From: SIG565 sp045647785
GTDB lineage: Bacteria > Bacillota > Clostridia > Oscillospirales > Acutalibacteraceae
Direction: 5' to 3'
DNA: 20,492 nucleotides
NCBI GenBank assembly: GCA_045647785.1
Contig: JAZRMU010000008.1
Location: 1-20,492 of the forward strand
Shown here: piece after piece, positions 15,809 through 20,492 of the stretch
Layout: each line of letters starts with the position of its first letter
Numbering within the stretch: position 1 is the first letter of the stretch
Notes under the pieces: generated by a model
Told to the model about the DNA's origin: nothing
What the model saw: only the letters and a program-made list of their open reading frames with translations
Database searches by the model: none
Translations under genes and position numbers: made by a program

Positions 15809-16383
15809 AACTGGGTAATTTAGTTAATCCGCTGTTTGCGGTGATTTTTGCAAATGGTGAGCCGATAAGCATTCGAAGGCTTTGTGAAATATTTGAGGTT
15901 GAAACCCGTGATATTATCACTGCGGCGGAGCTGCTTTCAAAAAATCTTGAAGGAACTGCGCTGGAGCTTTTAATGCTTGATAATGCATATCAGTTATGCA
16001 CCAGAAAAGAGTATGGCGAGTTTGTTAAAAAAGCTTTCGACATTAAGCGTAAAGCACCGCTATCGCAGGCAGCCTTTGAGGTGCTTGCTGTAATAGCCTA
16101 TAATCAGCCCGTTACTAAAGCGTTTATAGAACAGGTGCGCGGTGTTGATTGCTCGGGTGTTGTTACAACACTTATCGAAAAAGAACTCATTGAGGAGCGC
16201 GGCAGACTGGAACTGCCGGGTCGACCGCTGCTTTATGGTACTACTAAAAATTTCTTGCGGGCGTTTAATTTAAGCTCACTCGAGGATTTGCCCGAGCTTC
16301 CAAAGGTTGAGGGAGTAGTAGCACCCGATATTGCAGAACAGATTCCCTTTGAGGAAGCTGAAAGCGAACAGTCAGCCGAATAA
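15805..16383 (+). CDS. scpB: Segregation and condensation protein B
   Basis: The 192-residue protein dimerises and binds ScpA in the SMC-ScpAB condensin. It consists of two winged-helix domains. Family features are LFANGEPIS-like AVIFANGEPISIRRLCEIFE at the N terminus, LSQAAFEVLAVIAYNQPVTKAFIEQVRGVDC near residues 86-116, and RPLLYGTTKNFLRAFNLSSLEDLPELP toward the end. An acidic tail follows. The start is TTG, with GAGAGGGA at about nine bases, overlapping the scpA stop by four bases. The next gene begins after 37 bases. Confidence 0.97.
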   Translation: MKLGNLVNPLFAVIFANGEPISIRRLCEIFEVETRDIITAAELLSKNLEGTALELLMLDNAYQLCTRKEYGEFVKKAFDIKRKAPLSQAAFEVLAVIAYNQPVTKAFIEQVRGVDCSGVVTTLIEKELIEERGRLELPGRPLLYGTTKNFLRAFNLSSLEDLPELPKVEGVVAPDIAEQIPFEEAESEQSAE

Positions 16384-16420
16384 TTAGCATTTTTAAGCAA
16401 AGCATATAAGGGGTGATTAA

Positions 16421-17029
16421 GTGATAGTGCTGTATATTTTATTGGCGGTTTTTCTGCTACTTTTGGCATTGTTGCTTTTGCCGCTTGAGCTTAAAGTTGA
16501 GTATTTGGATGAATTTAATTTTAAGCTTACTTATATAGGTATAACATTAATTAATTCCAAAAAACAACAAGCAAGCAAAGAGCAGAAGTCGGGCGAAAAT
16601 ACAAAAAAAGAAGAAAACTTTTTTGTTCGATTGTTTAATGAAAAACCGTTCCCAGATTTTCTGAAAATTATTATCAGCTTGCTTAAAAAAGTGGTTTCCA
16701 CTCTGCGGTATATTCTAAAGCACATAAAAATTCGAAAATTAAGTGCCAAAATAATAGTTGCCAGCGGCGATGCTGCAACAACCGGTATTTATTACGGTGT
16801 AGTTTGTGCGACCTTATATACCTTCTTGGAGTTTTTGGAAAGTAATATCGATATCAGCTTTAAAAAGGTAGATGTTAATGCTGATTTCGAAAACAACAAA
16901 TCGAGTGTTCAGTTTAGTTCAGTCATTAAAATTTCACCGCTGTTTTTGATTATTGCTGCTGCGGTATTTTCAAAATATTATTTAGAGATTACTAAAAAAG
17001 AGGGAAGTGCTTCAAATGAGCGAAAATAA
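16421..17029 (+). CDS. DUF2953-like membrane-anchored protein
   Basis: This 202-residue protein begins at GTG 16421, with AAGGGGTGAT seven or so bases upstream. One N-terminal transmembrane helix (about 2-22, VLYILLAVFLLLLALLLLPL) is followed by an extended beta strand (ELKVEYLDEFNFKLTYIGI), a charged linker, a helical region and a C-terminal hydrophobic segment (SPLFLIIAAAVFSKYYLE). The layout, with a KLSAKIIVASGDAATTGIYYGVV centre, fits DUF2953. In Bacillus the DUF2953 gene ytfI is next to ytfJ, as here, and the pair is tied to sporulation or germination. No biochemical role is known. The stop lies 14 bases inside the following gene. Confidence 0.8.
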   Translation: MIVLYILLAVFLLLLALLLLPLELKVEYLDEFNFKLTYIGITLINSKKQQASKEQKSGENTKKEENFFVRLFNEKPFPDFLKIIISLLKKVVSTLRYILKHIKIRKLSAKIIVASGDAATTGIYYGVVCATLYTFLEFLESNIDISFKKVDVNADFENNKSSVQFSSVIKISPLFLIIAAAVFSKYYLEITKKEGSASNERK

Positions 17030-17393
17030 TATCAAGGGTATTATGGATGTTACTATGGATAAGCTTCGTGCCGTTGTTGATGCGGATACCATTATCGGTA
17101 GCCCCGTAACGGTAGGAAACTTTACTTTAATTCCTGTATCAAAGGTTTCTTTCGGTGTAGCCACCGGCGGCTCTGATTTTGCTACTAAAAACCAAAACGG
17201 ACTTTTTGGCGGCGGTGGCGGAGCAGGTGTTTCAATTGCTCCGATAGCTTTCATTGCTGTTAACGGAGATAATATTAAAATGCTTCCCGTTTATAATGAG
17301 CCTATGGCGGTTGAGCGCGCAATAGCTATGGCGCCCGACCTTATCGAAAAGGTTAAAGAGCTGTTCGGTAAGGATAATAAGGAAGCGAAATAA
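17016..17393 (+). CDS. ytfJ: GerW/YtfJ family sporulation protein
   Basis: The 125-residue product is a small protein of the GerW/YtfJ family. It shows the family core IKGIMDVTMDKLRAVVDADT, then IGSPVTVGNFTLIPVSKVSF, a glycine-rich stretch (FGGGGGAGVS) and IAPIAFIAVNGDNIKMLPV. In Bacillus the homologue is made in the forespore and influences germination; the mechanism is unclear. ATG 17016 is used because GAGGGA at about 17000 has good spacing to it. A GTG at 17007 is too close to that site. The overlap with the DUF2953 gene is 14 bases. Its presence is the main sign in the window that the organism sporulates. Confidence 0.93.
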   Translation: MSENNIKGIMDVTMDKLRAVVDADTIIGSPVTVGNFTLIPVSKVSFGVATGGSDFATKNQNGLFGGGGGAGVSIAPIAFIAVNGDNIKMLPVYNEPMAVERAIAMAPDLIEKVKELFGKDNKEAK

Positions 17394-17410
17394 TCATACA
17401 TTAAGGCCGC

Positions 17411-17444
17411 TCGTAATAAAATATAACATAGTATTTTATTGCGG
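17411..17444 (+). promoter_or_regulatory. Hairpin covering the ribosome binding site of the D,D-carboxypeptidase gene
   Basis: CGTAATAAAATA (17412-17423) pairs with TATTTTATTGCG (17432-17443), giving a stem of at least 12 bp with one G-T pair, an outer T-G pair and an eight-base loop. The 3' arm reaches into the GGTGAT (17443-17448) that precedes the GTG start at 17452. It lacks a downstream T-run, so it is not a usual terminator. It could mask the ribosome binding site or mark an RNA processing site. Confidence 0.5.
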
Positions 17445-17451
17445 TGATTTT

Positions 17452-18561
17452 GTGAGATTATTTAAGTTTTTTGTTTGTGCATTAATATTAGTTTTAGTTA
17501 ATAATTTAACTGTTTCAGCGCTTGAAACCTCTGCCAGGGCATCCGTTTTAATAAATGCCGAAACAGGAAACGTTATTTATTCTAATAATATGAACGAACG
17601 GCTGCCTATGGCAAGCACAACTAAAATTATGACTGCCTTGCTGCTTGCCGAGCAGGGAACACCCGAGCGCGTGGTTACTGCTTCGAAAAACGCCGTTTAT
17701 GTCGAGGGCTCATCTATGGGATTAAAGGTGGGCGATACAGTTAGCTTCGGGGATTTACTTTACGGTATTTTATTGCCGTCAGGCAACGATGCGGCAAATC
17801 TCGCAGCGATATCCATTGCAGGCTCAACCCAAAAATTCGCCGAACTTATGAATAATAAGGCGCGCGAACTCGGTTTACATAACACTAATTTTGTAACTCC
17901 GTCGGGGCTTGATGCGAATGGGCATTATACGACAGCGTATGATTTAGCTATAATAACAGCGCATGCGCTTCAAAACGAAGCCTTCGCAACCGCTGCTGCA
18001 ACCTATTCAAAGCGCGTTAAAATTAGCGATAGGGAAGTAACGCTTATTAATCATAATAAGCTGTTAAAAAAGTACGATGGCGCTATTGGCGTCAAAACGG
18101 GCTATACCTCTCTTTCGGGTAGATGCCTTGTATCTGCGGCACACAAAAACGGTGCCACGGTTATTGCAGTAACCCTTAATGACCGCAACGATTGGAACGA
18201 CCATTCCAATCTTTTGGATTATGGTCTGTCTGCGGTTAAAAAGACCGCGATAAAAGCCGAAATTCCTAATACTATTAGTTTACTTTCTACCGATATGGCA
18301 CAGCTTAATATTTCGACCGAGCCTTTAGAAATAGGGCTAACTGATAGTGAACACATTTCGAGCAATATCTTTATCAGGCAAAATATCTTTGCACCTGTTT
18401 GCGAGGGCGAGAGTGTGGGATATGTGAATTTCTGTGTTGGCGAGCGAGTGGTAAAGCGGCAAGAAATTTTAGCCAGTGAATCTGTTAATTTACCGAATAT
18501 TTCGGAAAATATATTTAAAAAATTTATAATCAATTTTGTTAATTTGTTTAGGAGTATCTAA
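17452..18561 (+). CDS. D-alanyl-D-alanine carboxypeptidase (DacF/PBP5-type, peptidase S11)
   Basis: The 369-residue penicillin-binding protein trims the terminal D-Ala from peptidoglycan stem pentapeptides. A signal peptide covers about 1-23, with likely cleavage after SA. Active-site motifs are STTK (Ser55-Lys58, nucleophile Ser55), SGN (110-112) and KTG (215-217). The region VFVEGSSMGLKVGD-like AVYVEGSSMGLKVGD is typical of S11 enzymes. The C-terminal part (about 265-350) fits the PBP5 beta-rich domain. The end (NIFKKFIINFVNLFRSI) is an amphipathic membrane anchor. The start is GTG, with GGTGAT three bases upstream. A DacB/DacF-type enzyme beside scpAB and ytfJ suggests a sporulation-linked role, but a vegetative role is equally possible. 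Confidence 0.95.
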   Translation: MRLFKFFVCALILVLVNNLTVSALETSARASVLINAETGNVIYSNNMNERLPMASTTKIMTALLLAEQGTPERVVTASKNAVYVEGSSMGLKVGDTVSFGDLLYGILLPSGNDAANLAAISIAGSTQKFAELMNNKARELGLHNTNFVTPSGLDANGHYTTAYDLAIITAHALQNEAFATAAATYSKRVKISDREVTLINHNKLLKKYDGAIGVKTGYTSLSGRCLVSAAHKNGATVIAVTLNDRNDWNDHSNLLDYGLSAVKKTAIKAEIPNTISLLSTDMAQLNISTEPLEIGLTDSEHISSNIFIRQNIFAPVCEGESVGYVNFCVGERVVKRQEILASESVNLPNISENIFKKFIINFVNLFRSI

Positions 18562-19301
18562 TGAGAACAGTTAAAGTAAGACTACAAAAGCATTTATCAG
18601 CTTGCGGCGTGGCTTCTCGCAGAAAAGCGGAGGAGCTGATTGCAGCAGGCAAGGTTAGAGTTAACGGACGCGTCGCAAGCATTGGAGACAGTGTCGACCC
18701 TAAAAGAGATAAAATCACGGTTTCCGGAAAAACGGTTGTAAATGTAAGCGAAAAGGTTTACATAATGTTGCATAAGCCGCGCGGCTTTGTTACAACCTTG
18801 AGCGATGAGTTTTCGCGTAAATGTGTAGCCGATTTGGTTAAGGATGTTCCAGCAAAGGTGTTTCCCGTCGGAAGGCTTGATAAGGATTCGGAAGGTCTTT
18901 TGTTTTTGACAAATGATGGAGACTTTGCAAACCGACTGACACATCCGAGTAGTCATGTAAATAAAACATATCGCGTTACCGTAAAGGGCGAGGTAAATGA
19001 TGAGAAGCTGGACAAGCTTTGCACAGGTGTTGTTATAGACAGTGTTAAAACCTTACCCGCCGAGGTTTTTATTGCTGAAAAGAAAGAGGACCGAACTGTT
19101 CTTATTTTTATCATTCACGAGGGTCGAAACAGGCAAATTCGTAAAATGTGTGAGGCAGTAAAGCTTGAGGTTATAAGGCTCAAGCGCACCGAAATTGCCG
19201 GCGTAAAGCTTGGAATGCTGGCTCAAGGCAAATGGCGCGATTTGAACGAAAAAGAGCTGCATCGTCTGGAAAATATAAGCTCATCGAAAAAAGAGGTGTA
19301 G
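18561..19301 (+). CDS. RsuA/RluB-type rRNA pseudouridine synthase
   Basis: The 246-residue enzyme isomerises a specific uridine in ribosomal RNA. An S4 RNA-binding domain lies at about 7-60 (RLQKHLSACGVASRRKAEEL, then GKVRVNGRVA). The catalytic domain follows, with the motif GRLDKDSEGLLFLTNDG, catalytic Asp107, and the late HEGRNRQIRKMCEAVKLEVIRLKR. The gene order after scpAB and a dac gene resembles the Bacillus rluB position. RluB (23S) and RsuA (16S) cannot be separated by eye. The ATG overlaps the previous stop by one base (TAATG), with AGGAG eight bases ahead, so it is translated as part of the operon. Confidence 0.94.
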   Translation: MRTVKVRLQKHLSACGVASRRKAEELIAAGKVRVNGRVASIGDSVDPKRDKITVSGKTVVNVSEKVYIMLHKPRGFVTTLSDEFSRKCVADLVKDVPAKVFPVGRLDKDSEGLLFLTNDGDFANRLTHPSSHVNKTYRVTVKGEVNDEKLDKLCTGVVIDSVKTLPAEVFIAEKKEDRTVLIFIIHEGRNRQIRKMCEAVKLEVIRLKRTEIAGVKLGMLAQGKWRDLNEKELHRLENISSSKKEV

Positions 19302-19302
19302 T

Positions 19303-19686
19303 ATGATAACCGTTCTACCTGTCTTGGATAAAAATGAGCTAGAGGCTATATATAATGAATACAATAAGCCGTTTTGTGAAAACTCCTCTGCAACTGTTGC
19401 GCGACAGGGCGATGAAAAACTTGGAGTTTGTCTTTTCGATATATCAAATGAGGAGATAACTATTACCGAAATTTCTCCTTTAGAGGATATTATGTTGGTT
19501 GACGGAATTTTGCGTTCTGCTTTGCATATAGCCGATTATCGCAGCATAAATAAAGCGTATTACAATAATGAGCGCTTAAAAAATGTTTTAGAAACGCTAG
19601 ATTTCATCAAAAACCCCACCGAAAACAGCCTGAAAATTGAGAAATTGCATCAAAGTAGCTGTAATTGCGAAAAAAATATTAAATAA
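19303..19686 (+). CDS. Small GNAT-like protein, function unknown
   Basis: The 127-residue protein begins one base after the pseudouridine synthase stop, with GAGGTG six bases before the ATG. The pattern CLFDISNEEITITEISP, then VDGILRSALHIADYRSINKAYYNNERLKNVLETLDFI, resembles the second half of a GNAT acetyltransferase (beta4, then the acetyl-CoA helix, then a C-terminal helix). The usual R/QxxGxG/A acetyl-CoA loop is not recognisable: it would lie near MLVDGILRSA. A missing loop suggests a degenerate or non-catalytic relative. The C terminus carries SSCNCEK, with two cysteines two residues apart. It is the last gene of the long operon. No substrate can be proposed. Confidence 0.72.
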   Translation: MITVLPVLDKNELEAIYNEYNKPFCENSSATVARQGDEKLGVCLFDISNEEITITEISPLEDIMLVDGILRSALHIADYRSINKAYYNNERLKNVLETLDFIKNPTENSLKIEKLHQSSCNCEKNIK

Positions 19687-19689
19687 TCC

Positions 19690-19718
19690 TTGCAAATTCG
19701 ATTTCATTGTGGTATTAT
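19690..19718 (+). promoter_or_regulatory. Promoter of secG
   Basis: TTGCAA (19690-19695) and TATTAT (19713-19718) are 17 bases apart. The start would be near 19725, leaving a leader of about 30 bases that ends in the strong site TTGGAGGTG. No terminator is evident between the previous gene and this promoter, so read-through from upstream is likely too. Confidence 0.65.
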
Positions 19719-19756
19719 ATTGCTGTTGATTTAAAAATTAATTGGAGGTGCTATAA

Positions 19757-20002
19757 ATGTCAGTTTTAGAGTACATTGTAGGTGCAGCTATAGCTTTAGT
19801 TTCATTAGTTGTGATTTTTGTTGTTATTTTGCAGCCCGGTCATAGAAGCGGAATCAACGGTGCTATTTCGGGTGGTGCAGATACATTCCTTTCCAAAAAC
19901 AAGGCTAGAGATTTCGAATCTTTCCTAGCAAAGTGGACCAAGGTTATTGCAATTGTTTTCTTTGTTTTAGCTTTAGTTGCTAATGTAATTGCTTTTGCAT
20001 AA
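19757..20002 (+). CDS. secG: Preprotein translocase subunit SecG
   Basis: The 81-residue protein is the small SecG subunit of the SecYEG channel. Two transmembrane segments lie at about 4-27 (YIVGAAIALVSLVVIFVVILQ) and 60-80 (KVIAIVFFVLALVANVIAF). The intervening loop carries the family's GHRSGINGAISGGADTFLSKNKARDFES, including the G-SGxxxx-SGGAD pattern. The ATG is preceded by GGAGGTG at about six to seven bases. In many Firmicutes rnr and smpB follow secG. Here a terminator follows and those genes are absent, so the usual cluster is broken at this point. Confidence 0.95.
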   Translation: MSVLEYIVGAAIALVSLVVIFVVILQPGHRSGINGAISGGADTFLSKNKARDFESFLAKWTKVIAIVFFVLALVANVIAFA

Positions 20003-20031
20003 AGTAGTAAAATTTAAGTTTGTGTAGCAAG

Positions 20032-20063
20032 GCGCTGTGAGTTTCCTCACAGCGCTATTTTTT
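20032..20063 (+). terminator. Rho-independent terminator of secG
   Basis: GCGCTGTGAG (20032-20041) and CTCACAGCGC (20046-20055) form a perfect 10-bp stem with a TTTC loop, followed by TATTTTTTAT. It isolates the secG unit from the peptide gene downstream. Confidence 0.92.
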
Positions 20064-20121
20064 ATCTCATAACTATTTTGTCTTAAATTAACAAAATTTA
20101 GCCTATTTTTTCAAAATTCAC

Positions 20122-20151
20122 TTGACAAATTTTCGGGTATGGGAGTATAAT
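20122..20151 (+). promoter_or_regulatory. Strong SigA promoter of the 43-residue peptide gene
   Basis: TTGACA (20122-20127) and TATAAT (20146-20151) both match consensus, with an 18-base spacer. Transcription would begin near 20158, leaving a leader of about 127 bases before the GTG at 20285. The rest of the 20066-20284 intergenic region holds the dyad at 20166-20192 and otherwise only AT-rich sequence. Confidence 0.85.
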
Positions 20152-20165
20152 AATTTTGACAAATT

Positions 20166-20192
20166 GTATATATTTATAATGAAAATATATAC
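20166..20192 (+). repeat. Inverted repeat just downstream of the transcription start (possible operator or leader hairpin)
   Basis: GTATATATTT (20166-20175) is the exact inverted complement of AAATATATAC (20183-20192), separated by seven bases. It begins about eight bases after the predicted transcription start. It could be a repressor operator or a stabilising 5' hairpin. It is AT-only except for the outer G-C pair, so chance cannot be dismissed. Confidence 0.5.
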
Positions 20193-20284
20193 GATTTCAT
20201 TTTAAGATTAGATTTATCGTTTAATCCTTGTATTTTAAGTTGAAAAACTCAAAATTAATTACTTTTTAAAAAGGAGGTTGTTTC

Positions 20285-20416
20285 GTGGAGCTTAAAGATA
20301 AAAAGGAATATTTAACCCCCGAGTTAGATGTTTACTTTTTCAAATCGGATGACATTATCGTTACAAGTGGTGGTGATAATGAAGCCGAAGACGGTTGGGA
20401 AAACGGCTGGTACTAA
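20285..20416 (+). CDS. 43-residue peptide with double-glycine-like leader, candidate secreted or modified peptide precursor
   Basis: The gene is short but has strong expression signals: a consensus promoter, AAGGAGG at 20271-20277 with seven-base spacing to the GTG, and a TAA at 20414-20416. The N-terminal half is charged and aromatic (KEYLTPELDVYFFKSDDI, 7-24). Residues 22-30 read DDIIVTSGG. Counting back from the Gly-Gly, Phe at -12, Asp at -8 and Ile at -7 fit the double-glycine leader pattern, while Thr at -4 does not. The 13 residues after Gly-Gly are DNEAEDGWENGWY, acidic with a repeated (D/N)GW unit and no Cys. Short proteins with a PELxx...DDI(I/V)xTSG layout are, to my knowledge, common and unassigned in Clostridia. 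A RiPP or secreted-peptide precursor is one reading; a small regulatory or surface-associated protein is another. No modifying or export gene is visible, because the window ends 76 bases later. Confidence 0.7.
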   Translation: MELKDKKEYLTPELDVYFFKSDDIIVTSGGDNEAEDGWENGWY

Positions 20417-20456
20417 TATTAATTTCAGCCAAAATAATTTATAAGGAGAATAGAGT

Positions 20457-20492
20457 ATGCTAAACAAAAAAATTGCTAAAAGACTTTTGGCT
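20457..20492 (+). CDS. Start of a probable exported protein (3' end outside window)
   Basis: An ATG at 20457 is preceded by AAGGAGAA at about seven bases. The 12 visible codons read MLNKKIAKRLLA, a basic N-region running into the start of a hydrophobic stretch, as in signal peptides of clostridial surface proteins. It lies 40 bases after the 43-residue peptide gene with no terminator between, so the two are probably cotranscribed. Nothing more can be said about its identity. Confidence 0.6.
   Translation, partial: MLNKKIAKRLLA

Noticed and set aside
20003..20120. rnr/smpB/ssrA downstream of secG
   Set aside because: The usual Firmicute neighbours of secG are not present. A terminator and an AT-rich gap follow, with no tmRNA-like sequence.
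20156..20180. Second tandem promoter (TTGACA 20156-20161 and TATAAT 20175-20180) upstream of the 43-residue peptide
   Set aside because: The spacer is only 13 bases, well below the usable range of 16-18 for SigA.
1..20492. CRISPR array, insertion sequence, prophage or defence system
   Set aside because: No regularly spaced repeats, transposase motifs, phage structural genes or nuclease/toxin-antitoxin pairs are visible. The genes are typical core and housekeeping functions.

Overview
The window looks like chromosomal DNA from a low-GC, spore-forming member of the Clostridia (Bacillota), plausibly an Oscillospirales-type gut or rumen organism. This is inferred from the consensus SigA promoters, the AGGAGG-type ribosome binding sites, the frequent TTG and GTG starts, a GerW/YtfJ sporulation protein, the scpA-scpB-DUF2953-ytfJ-dac-rlu gene order, and glycogen and surface-protein genes. 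No species call is possible from the sequence alone. Most of the window is ordinary, densely packed core genome.

Layout. (1) 2-799: the 3' part of an SGNH/GDSL-type hydrolase gene, closed by a terminator. (2) 875-1035: a self-contained tRNA-Lys(UUU) unit with promoter, gene and terminator. (3) About 1055-1250: an unexplained GC-rich island with no convincing gene. (4) 1298-5783, minus strand: a two-gene glycogen/maltodextrin operon, glycogen phosphorylase then a GH13 glucosidase, with its own promoter and terminator. (5) 5884-7715, minus strand: a cardiolipin synthase, followed by a 52-residue membrane peptide with a perfect-consensus promoter and its own terminator. (6) 7753-12890, plus strand: an operon of a paired M16 peptidase set (YfmF-like without the zinc motif, YfmH-like with it), lgt, folD and an unknown secreted membrane protein. 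(7) 12913-14336: a membrane-anchored HtrA protease as a separate unit. (8) 14340-19686: a long operon of site-2 protease family protein, scpA, scpB, a DUF2953 protein, a YtfJ/GerW-like protein, a D,D-carboxypeptidase, an RsuA/RluB-type pseudouridine synthase and a small GNAT-like protein. (9) 19690-20063: secG alone. (10) 20122-20492: a strong promoter, a roughly 127-nt leader with a 10-bp dyad, a 43-residue peptide gene, and the start of a gene whose first residues look like a signal peptide.

How the genes fit together. The phosphorylase and the GH13 enzyme would degrade stored or imported alpha-glucan in the cytoplasm. The 7.8-19.7 kb block mixes envelope biogenesis and quality control (Lgt, HtrA, site-2 protease, D,D-carboxypeptidase, SecG) with chromosome segregation (ScpA/ScpB), sporulation (YtfJ, DUF2953), translation (pseudouridine synthase, YfmF/YfmH) and one-carbon metabolism (FolD).

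The best candidates for something undescribed are the 43-residue peptide at 20285-20416, which has a double-glycine-like leader and a (D/N)GW repeat at its C terminus; the GC-rich island after tRNA-Lys; and the 52-residue cysteine-tailed membrane peptide at 5926-6084. None of these can be assigned a function here.
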